Of a DNA stretch of 45,432 nt, positions 7,547-15,997 are shown one piece after another. Positions within the stretch are counted from its first letter, which is position 1; each line of letters begins with the position of its first letter. A program made the translations under genes and the position numbers. The notes under the pieces are model-generated. The model searched no databases and had not been told where the DNA came from. It was given only the letters and a program-made list of their open reading frames with translations. This stretch comes from Arenibacter sp. ARW7G5Y1 (GTDB lineage: Bacteria; Bacteroidota; Bacteroidia; Flavobacteriales; Flavobacteriaceae), in the NCBI RefSeq assembly GCF_003201775.1, contig NZ_QJJZ01000006.1, forward strand, positions 239,334 to 284,765, in the 5' to 3' direction.

Positions 7547-9736
7547 TTAGACATTTTTTCCAATCAAGGAAAAATCCAAATGGCGCTTTATTAAATCTGT
7601 ACTTTTAACCATTACAATAACTTCATCTCCCAATTGATAGGTTTTCTTGGTTTTTTCACCAACTATGGCATACTCCTTTTCATCAAAGGTATAATAATCA
7701 TCCTTTATATCACTAATCCTTACCATTCCTTCGCACTTATTCTCAATGATCTCAACATAAAGTCCCCATTCCGTAACCCCTGAAATTACACCTGCAAATT
7801 CTTGATCCTGATGATCTTCCATAAATTTTATCTGCATATATTTTATGGAATCGCGTTCAGCATTTGACGCCAAACTTTCCATATCGGAAGAATGCTTACA
7901 TTTTATTTCATAGGGTTCCGCCTTCGGGGTCTCCCCCCCATCCAAATAATGCTGTAATAACCGGTGTACCATTACATCCGGATATCTTCTAATAGGCGAG
8001 GTAAAATGCGTATAGTAATCAAAGGCTAAACCATAATGGCCAATATTCTCTACCGTATAAATTGCCTTGCTCATACTTCGTATGGCCAAAGTATCCACTA
8101 AGTTTTGTTCCTTCTTCCCTTTTACATCTTCCAATAGTTGGTTCAAGGAATTACTAATGGACTTCTTATCCTTAAAATCAAGCTTATGCCCAAAACGCGA
8201 TATTATACCATTTAAAGCCATTAATTTATCCTCGTTGGGTTCATCATGTACCCTATAAACAAAGGTTTTAACCGGCTTTTGCTTTCCAATAAACTGTGCT
8301 ACCCTTCTATTGGCCAATAACATAAACTCTTCTATAAGTTTATTGGCATCCTTAGACTCCTTAAAATAAACCCCTTGAGGCTCCATTTTTTCATTGAGAT
8401 TAAAACGTACTTCAATTTTATCGAAAGAAATTGCGCCTTGTTCCATACGTTTATCCCTCATTATCTTGGCCAGTCGATCCATGGTCAAGGTGGCTTCCAC
8501 CACCTCATCACTAACGTTATAAGCATCTTCCCTTATGGATATTTCCGAAGGAATTGATCCCTGCCCACTCTCTATAATATGTTGTGCCTCTTCATATGCA
8601 AATCGTTCATCGGAATTAATTACGGTTCTACCGAACCATTCATTCTTTATAACGGTGTTTTCATCCAATTCAAAAATGGCCGAAAACGTATATTTTTCTT
8701 CATTTGGACGGAGGGAACAGGCATTATTGGATAATACTTCTGGTAACATAGGTACAACCCTGTCTACCAAATACACTGAAGTTGCCCTGTTATAGGCTTC
8801 TTCATCCAAGATAGTATCAGGTTGTAAATAATGGGAAACATCTGCAATATGGATTCCAATTTCAAAATTGCCATTTTCCAATTTCTTAAAGGAAAGGGCA
8901 TCATCAAAATCTTTGGCATCCTTGGGATCAATAGTAAAAGTTAAAGTTTCCCTAAGGTCCCTTCTTTTAGCTATTTCTTCCTCTTTTATACTGGTATCCA
9001 ATGTATTGGCAAACATATCTACCTCCACAGGAAACTCATAAGGTAAACCATATTGTGCTAAAATGGAATGTATTTCAGTATTGTGTTCCCCTGGTTTACC
9101 CAATACTTGGGTAATGGTTCCAAAAGGAGAATCAGCATTATCCGGCCATTCATTTATTTCAACAATTACCTTATCGCCATCCACTGCCGTGGAAAATTTG
9201 TTCTTTGGAACAAAAATATCGGTATACATTCTATAATCCGTTGGCCGCACAAAGGCAAAATCCTTTTGCATATCAACAATCCCTACAAAGGAAGTCTTAT
9301 CCCTGGAAACAATTTTTGTAATTTCCCCCTCTAATTTTTTTCCCTTTCTTCTAGGAAAAATATAGACCTCCACTACATCCCTATGAAAAGCCTTTTTTAA
9401 TTTATTGAAAGGAACAAAAACATCATCATCCAGACCTTCAACCACAATATATGCATTGCCCCTTCCCGTTATATCAACGGTTCCGGTATGATAGGTCTTT
9501 GTGGAAGCCACAGCTTTGTATAAACCTCTGCCCTCCTCCAATATTCTTTTCTTTTCCTTTAATTCTACCAATCTTTTAATAAGGGTGTTCCTATCATTGG
9601 CTTCTACAACTCCTATTTTGGCTGCAATTTGTTTATAGTTAAACGATTTTTCCGGCTCTTTTTCAAGAACAGTAAAAATACCTCTTGTTATTTCGTTTTT
9701 TCTTTGATTTTTGTTTCTCTTGTTATTCTTTGACAT
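7547..9736 (-). CDS. rnr: Ribonuclease R
   Basis: 729 residues from the ATG at 9736 (a GTG two codons upstream is possible but the ATG gives the usual lysine-rich MSKNNKRNKNQRKN start). Domain order: basic N-terminus, winged-helix-like segment (about 20-75), cold-shock domains (about 80-210), RNB exonuclease domain with the Mg-binding signature DPKDAKDFDDALS (about 270-282), and an S1 domain near 645-690 (GVISGVTEWGLYVEI). RNase R degrades structured RNA from the 3' end and takes part in RNA quality control and cold adaptation in the cytoplasm. It is divergent from rpiB across a 650-bp AT-rich gap. Confidence 0.96.
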   Translation of the reverse strand: MSKNNKRNKNQRKNEITRGIFTVLEKEPEKSFNYKQIAAKIGVVEANDRNTLIKRLVELKEKKRILEEGRGLYKAVASTKTYHTGTVDITGRGNAYIVVEGLDDDVFVPFNKLKKAFHRDVVEVYIFPRRKGKKLEGEITKIVSRDKTSFVGIVDMQKDFAFVRPTDYRMYTDIFVPKNKFSTAVDGDKVIVEINEWPDNADSPFGTITQVLGKPGEHNTEIHSILAQYGLPYEFPVEVDMFANTLDTSIKEEEIAKRRDLRETLTFTIDPKDAKDFDDALSFKKLENGNFEIGIHIADVSHYLQPDTILDEEAYNRATSVYLVDRVVPMLPEVLSNNACSLRPNEEKYTFSAIFELDENTVIKNEWFGRTVINSDERFAYEEAQHIIESGQGSIPSEISIREDAYNVSDEVVEATLTMDRLAKIMRDKRMEQGAISFDKIEVRFNLNEKMEPQGVYFKESKDANKLIEEFMLLANRRVAQFIGKQKPVKTFVYRVHDEPNEDKLMALNGIISRFGHKLDFKDKKSISNSLNQLLEDVKGKKEQNLVDTLAIRSMSKAIYTVENIGHYGLAFDYYTHFTSPIRRYPDVMVHRLLQHYLDGGETPKAEPYEIKCKHSSDMESLASNAERDSIKYMQIKFMEDHQDQEFAGVISGVTEWGLYVEIIENKCEGMVRISDIKDDYYTFDEKEYAIVGEKTKKTYQLGDEVIVMVKSTDLIKRHLDFSLIGKNV

Positions 9737-10208
9737 TAACACTTTTATTTTTGGAAAATTACGAATTATAATCCATTGTCCTTAGATTACAATTTTAAGT
9801 TACTCTCTTCTTTTATAATTTTTGTTATCAACATTTATATTATATATATATTTTCTTTTTTCTAAAATTTAAAATAAAATGGTGATTATAATGGCTTGTT
9901 TATAGTGGATATAAAATTTTACCTTTAAACTTGCTTTAAACCATTAAATAAGTTTATTGACAATTTATAAAGTTAATAAAGGTTACAAATCAAGCGTTTA
10001 AATGGGTTATTAATATTTGTTGACAACCCATATGAACATAAAATTATTGAAAAGTTAATGTTACCTGAGTGTTAATTACTTCTTTTAAATATTTAATATC
10101 TTTCTATAAGAATCTAAGAAGTAAATTATTCATTTACGATAACATTTTGTAAAGCAAAATTAAGGTGGATAATAAAAATTTAATATTTACTTTTTATAAG
10201 TAGTTTGT

Positions 10209-10227
10209 TAACAATGACTCATTGTTA
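10209..10227. promoter_or_regulatory. 19-bp perfect palindrome, possible operator
   Basis: TAACAATGA-C-TCATTGTTA is a perfect inverted repeat with a single central base. It lies about 90 bp upstream of the rpiB -7 element and about 470 bp upstream of rnr. The shape suits a dimeric DNA-binding protein; the protein is unknown. Confidence 0.4.
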
Positions 10228-10315
10228 GTAAACGACTAAATAACAAGGTTTTTCAGTTTTATTAAAATTTATGTTGTTAATAACCTGGTTTCTGTGGTGA
10301 AACCATTGGTATTTG

Positions 10316-10323
10316 TACATTTG
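10316..10323 (+). promoter_or_regulatory. Candidate -7 element for rpiB
   Basis: TACATTTG matches TAnnTTTG and lies 68 bp before the rpiB start. The -33 box is not clear. Confidence 0.4.
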
Positions 10324-10391
10324 TGTGAATATAAGTACTTATTATCCGCAATTTTTATTTTACTTTATTCATTAATAACCATCCTTATACA

Positions 10392-10823
10392 ATGAAAATA
10401 GCTATAGGTAATGATCATGCAGGTACAGAATATAAACTTGCCATTATTGGATTATTGAAATCAATGGGTATAGAAGTAATAAACCATGGTACCGATGGAT
10501 CCGGTAGTGTTGATTATGCAGATTTTGTGCATCCGGTAGCCAATGAAGTGGAGGCGGGTAATGCAGATTTGGGAATTATTATTTGTGGGAGTGGTAATGG
10601 GGCCTCTATGACGGCTAATAAACATCAAAAAATTAGGGCAGCCTTATGTTGGACAAATGAAATAGTACAATTGGCCAAGGAACACAATGATGCCAATATA
10701 TTAAGTCTACCTGCCAGATTTATTTCTTTGCCACAGGCCTTGGAAATGGTGAAAACATTTCTAAATACATCCTTTGAAGGAGGTCGGCACGAAAGAAGGA
10801 TAGAGAAAATACCCTGTAAGTAA
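10392..10823 (+). CDS. rpiB: Ribose-5-phosphate isomerase B
   Basis: 143 residues, full length for the RpiB/LacAB family. It interconverts ribose 5-phosphate and ribulose 5-phosphate in the non-oxidative pentose phosphate pathway. Key features: GNDHAG at 6-11 (His9), YADFVHPVA near 42-50, GIIICGSGNG with catalytic Cys65, and His98 in KEHNDANIL. All expected active-site residues are present. It is followed by a 153-bp gap and the acetyltransferase gene on the same strand. Confidence 0.95.
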   Translation: MKIAIGNDHAGTEYKLAIIGLLKSMGIEVINHGTDGSGSVDYADFVHPVANEVEAGNADLGIIICGSGNGASMTANKHQKIRAALCWTNEIVQLAKEHNDANILSLPARFISLPQALEMVKTFLNTSFEGGRHERRIEKIPCK

Positions 10824-10976
10824 AATATTTATTCATAATCAGTATTTATCCGGAGCAATATATAATTTACTTTTTTCGCTTGGTTTTATTTTATTTTTTA
10901 ATCCTGATATATCCGTGGTAAATAACTATCCCTTTTAAAATAAAATACTACTAATATAATAGGCCGTATATAGAGT

Positions 10977-11417
10977 ATGAAAATTGAAATAAAAAGATTC
11001 CAAGATCTTGATGTATCGGACTTATATAGTGTGTTGCAATTGCGTAGCGAAGTGTTTGTAGTGGAACAAGATTGTGTATACCAGGACATGGATGGTAGAG
11101 ATCAGCTTGCCCTTCATATAATAGGAAATGTAGACGGAAAAATTGTGGCCTATACCAGAGTATTTAAACCCGGGGATTATTTCAAGGAAGCAAGTATCGG
11201 TAGGGTAGTGGTACGGAAATCAGAACGTCAGTATGGATATGGCTTTGAAATAATGCAGGCTTCCATAGAAGCAATTCATAAAAATTTTGGTGTTGGCACC
11301 ATACACATTTCTGCCCAGAAATATTTAAAAAAGTTCTATACTAGCCTTGGTTTTAATATGGTTGGGGAGGAGTATTTAGAGGATGGTATACCCCACATAG
11401 GCATGGTCAAGGATTAA
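10977..11417 (+). CDS. GNAT family N-acetyltransferase, ElaA-like
   Basis: 146 residues. The opening FQDLDVSDLYSVLQLRSEVF and the following VVEQDCVYQDMDGRDQ match the ElaA branch of the GNAT fold. The acetyl-CoA-binding segment is IGRVVVRKSERQYGYGFEIM (about residues 74-93), slightly different from the canonical R/Q-x-x-G-x-G/A. The acceptor substrate is unknown. It follows rpiB on the same strand with a 153-bp gap, so co-transcription is possible but not certain. Confidence 0.87.
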   Translation: MKIEIKRFQDLDVSDLYSVLQLRSEVFVVEQDCVYQDMDGRDQLALHIIGNVDGKIVAYTRVFKPGDYFKEASIGRVVVRKSERQYGYGFEIMQASIEAIHKNFGVGTIHISAQKYLKKFYTSLGFNMVGEEYLEDGIPHIGMVKD

Positions 11418-11461
11418 ATTTATTGAAGGTCTACCCAATATTATTTTTATCAATTTGATAC

Positions 11462-11488
11462 AAAAAAAAGAGCTGTAAAATACAGCTC
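11462..11488 (-). terminator. Rho-independent terminator, minus strand
   Basis: Read on the minus strand, GAGCTGTA and TACAGCTC (11470-11488) form a perfect 8-bp stem with a 3-nt loop, followed by eight T. It ends the 124-residue minus-strand gene at 11517. Confidence 0.88.
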
Positions 11489-11516
11489 CCGATCTATTCG
11501 ATTTTACTGTTCCAAT

Positions 11517-11891
11517 TTATATTTTAATAGGTGTTTTATCACTTAGATTGATATCCTCCAACATATTATCGGTAAATTTATAATGTCCTTTAGTAGTGAT
11601 AATTTTAAAACGATTGGAATTCATTCGGCTTAGGGTATCCAAAAACAACCATTTGGATTTTAATAACAATGGCCTGTCGGATTTTAAACTAATCTCGAAA
11701 TAGTATTTTTTACCATTTTTTAAAGCCACAATATCAGGGGTAATTTTGGTGTCGCTACCTTTTTTTAAATAGGACTTAGGACAGTCATAACCTTCAATAT
11801 CCGCCTTGATTTTTTCAAAACCGTGCGCTTCCAAGTGGGAAATGGACTTCTTTATGAACTCCTCATTTGCTGATTTTTCAGTTTTTATCAT
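11517..11891 (-). CDS. Small hypothetical protein, possible PD-(D/E)XK nuclease fold
   Basis: 124 residues; not assigned to a named family. Residues 52-70 (PDIVALKNGKKYYFEISLK) resemble the PD-(D/E)XK core: an acidic residue after Pro (Asp53), a beta hairpin, then a strand with Glu66. The lysine two after the Glu is replaced by Ser68, with Lys70 and Lys78 nearby, so catalytic competence is uncertain. No signal peptide; likely cytoplasmic. It is a single-gene unit with its own terminator on the minus strand. It could equally be a non-enzymatic protein of the same fold. Confidence 0.6.
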   Translation of the reverse strand: MIKTEKSANEEFIKKSISHLEAHGFEKIKADIEGYDCPKSYLKKGSDTKITPDIVALKNGKKYYFEISLKSDRPLLLKSKWLFLDTLSRMNSNRFKIITTKGHYKFTDNMLEDINLSDKTPIKI

Positions 11892-12382
11892 AATCGTAAT
11901 TTACGAAAAAAAATCGATTAAAAGCAAATAAATACGCTGATTAACAGATATTTAAATAGATTTTAACAAATTAATGTGCTTTGTGGAAATGATATAAAAT
12001 GGAATGGAGAATTGTAATTGGTCGTGGTGGATTAAGTTGGATGGGAAAATTTAAAGTAGTTTTCGTTTTAGAAGGTGCTGGTGTGGAAAGCCTTTTATTA
12101 GTGAAACTCAATTTTGGGAAGTCAGTAAGACGTACTTAAAATTGCAAGTTGAACTAATCCCGCCTTTTTCGGCAGATAGGCCTGCCCTGAGGTGTAATAC
12201 CTTTTATTAAATCATAAGGCCAAGTATATGTCCGGGACCCTCTTACAGAGTATTTCTTTGGGGGAGTGCAATACAAAAAAAGGAAATTATAAAATTAAAT
12301 TTGGCAACTGCGCTACTGATGTATTCCTTAAATTTTTATAATTTTCCAAGTTTCAAATAAAATTTTGTATTAACAATCATAG
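11892..12382. other. 491-bp divergent intergenic region with repeat copy A
   Basis: No gene seen. It holds the start region of the minus-strand gene at 11891, repeat copy A (12093-12208) and an AT-rich lead into the NlpC/P60 gene. Confidence 0.6.
12093..12208 (+). repeat. Interspersed repeat, copy A (internally deleted)
   Basis: It shares the left end TTTTATTAGTGAAACTC, the segment AAATTGCAAGTTGAACTAAT and the right end TAATACCTTTTATT with copies at 20742, 25290 and 44287. The middle part with the CCCTAGGG palindrome is missing, so it is 116 bp instead of about 170-210. Both ends carry CCTTTTATT, which might be a short target duplication or part of the element. Confidence 0.8.
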
Positions 12383-13594
12383 ATGTTTTATATGAATTGC
12401 CATCGAAAAGGAATAGTTTTTATATTTATTGCAACTGTCTTTCTATTCATTTCCTGCGAACAAAGGGTGGATAAGGATAAGCTTACCATCACTGCTGTGA
12501 TGGACGATATAAAACAGGAATTTGCCCCGGACAAAAGGGTCGCCCTGTTTAACATAGAATACAGTAGGGAAGGAAATGAAACCATTCTTAAGGGAGAGTC
12601 CAACCTACCTGAGGCGGTTGCCAGCTTTAAGCAAAAACTGGCAGGGAAAAATATATATTATTTAGATAGCATTCAATTATTGCCATCCTCCAATTTAAAT
12701 GGTTTTACCCAAGGTCTTATTACTATATCCGTGGCTAATTTACGTGGAAGGCCCGCCCATTCGGCGGAATTGGTTACACAGGCTACTTTGGGAACCCCTG
12801 TCAAGATTTTAAAGGTAGAAGATAGTTGGTATTTGATTCAGACTCCTGATAAGTATTTGTCCTGGGTAGATAGTGGGGGAATAATGCCATTATCAACGGA
12901 AAAATATACGGATTGGAAATCAACGCCAAAAGTTATATATACGAATACTATTGGCCATTCCTATACAGCGCCTAGTAAGGATACCCAAGTCATATCCGAT
13001 ATGGTTGCCGGAGGTGTATTGGAGCGTATAGGAGAGGAAAAGGATTTTTATTATGTGCTTTATCCGGATGGAAGAAAGGCTTATGTTCCCAAAACCGAGG
13101 CCATGGATTATGACCGTTGGCTGGCAGCATTGGATCCCAATCAGGAATCCTTGGTGAGTACTTCCAAAACCTTAATGGGCGTCCCTTATTTGTGGGGGGG
13201 CACCTCTACCAAAGGAGTGGATTGTAGTGGATTTACCAAAACCATTTATTTTTTAAACGGAATTGTTCTACCAAGGGATGCTTCCCAGCAAATACATACA
13301 GGAAAGGAGATAGATGCGGTTAGGGATTTTGGGAAGTTGGAGCCAGGAGATTTATTGTTTTTTGGAAAACCGGCAACAGATACCACCAAGGAACGTGTAA
13401 TCCATGTTGGGATGTGGATAGGTAACAATGAATTTATCCATTCTGCAGGAAGGGTGCATATAAGTAGTATGGACAAAGAAGCTCCAAATTTTGATGCGTA
13501 TAACTTCAATAGATATTTACGATCCAATCGCTATCTTAAGGAATCTAAGGACGGATTGATAGAACTGGCAAAAACCCCTGTTTTTAAGGACTAA
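12383..13594 (+). CDS. NlpC/P60 (C40) peptidase lipoprotein with SH3-like domains
   Basis: 403 residues. A hydrophobic N-terminus ends in the lipobox-like LFISC with Cys25, so it is probably a lipoprotein. Residues about 110-240 hold two bacterial SH3-like segments (ISVANLRGRPAHSAEL and following; AYVPKTEAMDY ends the second). The C-terminal NlpC/P60 domain (about 255-395) has GVDCSGF with catalytic Cys281, His341 in VIHVGMW and a third polar residue, His353 in FIHSAGR. Members cut D-glutamyl-diaminopimelate or related bonds in peptidoglycan peptides, in the periplasm. The ATG at 12392 is an alternative start. It converges on the lactonase gene with only 7 bp between. Confidence 0.92.
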   Translation: MFYMNCHRKGIVFIFIATVFLFISCEQRVDKDKLTITAVMDDIKQEFAPDKRVALFNIEYSREGNETILKGESNLPEAVASFKQKLAGKNIYYLDSIQLLPSSNLNGFTQGLITISVANLRGRPAHSAELVTQATLGTPVKILKVEDSWYLIQTPDKYLSWVDSGGIMPLSTEKYTDWKSTPKVIYTNTIGHSYTAPSKDTQVISDMVAGGVLERIGEEKDFYYVLYPDGRKAYVPKTEAMDYDRWLAALDPNQESLVSTSKTLMGVPYLWGGTSTKGVDCSGFTKTIYFLNGIVLPRDASQQIHTGKEIDAVRDFGKLEPGDLLFFGKPATDTTKERVIHVGMWIGNNEFIHSAGRVHISSMDKEAPNFDAYNFNRYLRSNRYLKESKDGLIELAKTPVFKD

Positions 13595-13601
13595 TGTGGA
13601 C

Positions 13602-14633
13602 TTATTTTAGGTCCACGGCCATTAAAAAGTCATCTGCGGTCATATAGAGTCTTTTCTGATCTGTATCAAAAGCACAGTTGGCCGTAGCCTGTCCAGTATG
13701 TATTCTTGCCAAAACTTTCCCATTAGCATTAAAGATCCAAACACCACCGGGTCCAGTGGCAAATAAGATTCCACTATTGTTTATTTTTAATCCGTCGGGC
13801 AGCCCTTGTTGACCTTCTTTTCCAATTAGATGAGTTACCTCATAAAAAAGCTTTTTACCGCTTACTTTTCCAGGTTTTGGAAGGTTATATTGGTACCACG
13901 CGGCATGTTCCGGATCCGAATTGGCAACGTAAAGGACATTTCCATCCGGTGATATTCCAATTCCGTTGGGACGGGATATAGAGTCGAGCAATATTAATTC
14001 CCCGCTAGCCATAAGGCAATAAATCCCTTGAAAATCCAATTCTTTGGCTTCATCATCCATTCTTTTCGGAAGTCCATAGGCAGGATCGGTAAAATAGAGG
14101 TTGCCATTTTTGTCGAATATGCCATCATTAGGGCTGTTCAATTTCTTTCCCATATAGGAATCAACAAGGGTAGTAAAGTCAGATAAAGGAGAACTTAGCG
14201 GTCCATTCATTTTGGCTATTTGGCGATTCCCGTGTTGTAAAAGAACCAATTCACCCTCTTTACTAAGCAATAGACCATTGGAACCCGGTTCTTCACCAGT
14301 AAAATCGGTTCCTGAAAATCCTGAGGGATGCAAGTAGGTGATTGTATCGTTGTTTTTTGGATCCAACTTATAGATTTTGTTATTTGGGATATCTGAGAAT
14401 AATAAATAATTGCCTTCTTTTATCCACAAAGGTCCCTCGGTCCAGGCAAAGCCACTGGCGAGAATTTCAATTTTAGATTTCGGATCAATAATTTGAAGAG
14501 CTTCATCATCCAGTATTTCAATGGAAAATTCAGAAGCATTAGTTGCTATGGGTATTGTATTTTTACCGGTCTCTTTACAGGAGGTCCCAAAAAGTAGAAT
14601 GGCAGCTGTAATTGTATATATCAAGTTTTTCAT
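13602..14633 (-). CDS. SMP-30/gluconolactonase family lipoprotein
   Basis: 343 residues. The N-terminus MKNLIYTITAAILLFGTSCK is a lipoprotein signal with Cys19, so the enzyme should sit in the periplasm or on a membrane face. The six-bladed SMP-30/Gnl fold is shown by GFAWTEGPLWIKEGNYLLFSD (the metal-site Glu region), NSPNDGIFDKNGNLYFTDP, RPNGIGISPDG and GLPDGLKINNSG. Enzymes of this family hydrolyse sugar lactones such as glucono- or galactonolactone to the acid. It starts 1 bp after the GntP stop codon and ends the minus-strand sugar-acid cluster, which supports a role in opening the lactone made by the PQQ dehydrogenase. Exact lactone not known. Confidence 0.9.
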   Translation of the reverse strand: MKNLIYTITAAILLFGTSCKETGKNTIPIATNASEFSIEILDDEALQIIDPKSKIEILASGFAWTEGPLWIKEGNYLLFSDIPNNKIYKLDPKNNDTITYLHPSGFSGTDFTGEEPGSNGLLLSKEGELVLLQHGNRQIAKMNGPLSSPLSDFTTLVDSYMGKKLNSPNDGIFDKNGNLYFTDPAYGLPKRMDDEAKELDFQGIYCLMASGELILLDSISRPNGIGISPDGNVLYVANSDPEHAAWYQYNLPKPGKVSGKKLFYEVTHLIGKEGQQGLPDGLKINNSGILFATGPGGVWIFNANGKVLARIHTGQATANCAFDTDQKRLYMTADDFLMAVDLK

Positions 14634-14634
14634 T

Positions 14635-15957
14635 TTAGTGCATTATTTTAACAATTATAGTAATGACGGTCATAGCTGTGCCCCCAAGTACGAATGTGCC
14701 GGCCGATTGAATTTGATAACCTTGCTTAACGTTCATTCCTGTGAGCTGGGTAAGAACCCAAAAAAAACTGTCGTTTACATGTGAAACTACTGAGGCTCCT
14801 GCACCTATAGATAAAACGGTCATAGTAGCCATGAAGGGGTCGTTAAGGCCCAAAGCTGGCATTAACGGGGCTATGATGGATGCGGTGGTTACCAAGGCCA
14901 CAGTTGAGGATCCCTGGGTGGTCTTAAGACAGGCTGCCAATAGAAAAGGCAGGAACAAACCTAATTCCATTCCCGTAAATTCTGAGGTGATGGTATCGGC
15001 AATGCCCGAGTTTTGCAACATTTTTCCAAAAATACCGCCAGCCCCGGTAATGAAAATAATAGGGGCGGCCTCCCTTAAGGATTCTCCAAACCAACCCGTG
15101 GAGGAGAAAATCTTTTCGTCTAACTTTTTCGGTAAAACAAGGGACAATAAGACCCCTACCAAAAGGGCAATTACAGGAGTTCCCAAAAATGATATAATTG
15201 TTTTAAATATAGATGGTTGAAAAGTGAATTCTGGATAATCCATGACCGACTTAAGGATAATGAGTACAATAGGGATTACAATGGCCAATAAAGACTTCCA
15301 TAGGGCCGGTTGTTCCTGCTTGGTAGTCACAGGCTCGAGGACTATAGGAACATGGATTCGGGATGCGAATTTGGTTGCAAAGAAATAACAGGCTATTAAT
15401 GAAATACTACTGATAATCAAGCCCCAAATCATAACACTTCCCAAATCTGCCCCCAAAATACCGGCAGCGGCAATAGGTCCAGGGGTAGGTGGCACCATGG
15501 TATGTGAAGCTGTTAATCCCAATGCCAGGGCTGCAGTGGTTCCAGCAAAGGAAACACCTGCCTTGGAGGAAAGCACCTTGTTTAATGGATTCATTATTAA
15601 AAGTGCACTATCGGCAAATACTGGAATTGAAAGTATATACCCTGTAAGGAGCATGGCCAGGTGGATGGATTTTGCACCTATTAGTTGTAAAATTTTGGTG
15701 GCGATGACAAAAGCGCCACCAGATTTTTCCAAAACCTTGCCTATGGTAACCCCAAATAAGATTATGAGCCCTATTTTACCCATAATATCCCCAAAACCAT
15801 TATTTATGGAACTGATGATGGCCTCTATTTCCATACCCGTCATAAAGCCGTAGGCAATGGCAGAGAAAAGGAGCACAAAAAAGGGATGCACTTTAAATTT
15901 GATGATGCCTATGATCAATAAGGCAAGGGACAGTACTAAGGCGATAAGGTAAGTCAT
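14635..15957 (-). CDS. GntP family gluconate/aldonate:H+ symporter
   Basis: 440 residues, about 12 hydrophobic segments, the size of GntP permeases. Family signatures include GKIGLIILFGVTIGKVLEKSG near 60-80, SHTMVPPTPGPIAAAGILGA near 154-173, and QGSSTVALVTTASIIAPL in the second half. It would import an aldonate through the inner membrane with protons. It is placed between galactonate dehydratase (41 bp upstream) and the lactonase (1 bp downstream), so galactonate or a close relative is the inferred substrate. Confidence 0.93.
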   Translation of the reverse strand: MTYLIALVLSLALLIIGIIKFKVHPFFVLLFSAIAYGFMTGMEIEAIISSINNGFGDIMGKIGLIILFGVTIGKVLEKSGGAFVIATKILQLIGAKSIHLAMLLTGYILSIPVFADSALLIMNPLNKVLSSKAGVSFAGTTAALALGLTASHTMVPPTPGPIAAAGILGADLGSVMIWGLIISSISLIACYFFATKFASRIHVPIVLEPVTTKQEQPALWKSLLAIVIPIVLIILKSVMDYPEFTFQPSIFKTIISFLGTPVIALLVGVLLSLVLPKKLDEKIFSSTGWFGESLREAAPIIFITGAGGIFGKMLQNSGIADTITSEFTGMELGLFLPFLLAACLKTTQGSSTVALVTTASIIAPLMPALGLNDPFMATMTVLSIGAGASVVSHVNDSFFWVLTQLTGMNVKQGYQIQSAGTFVLGGTAMTVITIIVKIMH

Positions 15958-15997
15958 GGTTGTTTGGTTGGTTATTGGTGTTATTAAATAGTTTTAC

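Larger units (their letters stand above)
9743..10391. other. AT-rich 650-bp intergenic region, candidate replication origin
   Basis: No gene is seen. The stretch is far more AT-rich than its surroundings, with a TATA-repeat block around 9836-9852. It holds three sites one base off the DnaA box TTATCCACA: TTATCAACA (9825-9833, plus), TTATCCACC (10164-10172, minus) and TTATCCGCA (10342-10350, plus); a weaker one is at 9904-9912 (minus). It also holds a 19-bp palindrome. It contains the divergent promoters of rnr and rpiB. Origin function is inference only; it might simply be a long promoter region. Confidence 0.3.

Noticed and set aside
13596..13616. Hairpin GTGGAC/GTCCAC between convergent NlpC and lactonase genes
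   Set aside because: Only six pairs with a 9-nt loop and no T-run; too weak to call a terminator.
14741..15220. 159-codon open frame antisense to the GntP gene
   Set aside because: Lies within a clear permease gene and its composition is what antisense of membrane-helix codons gives.
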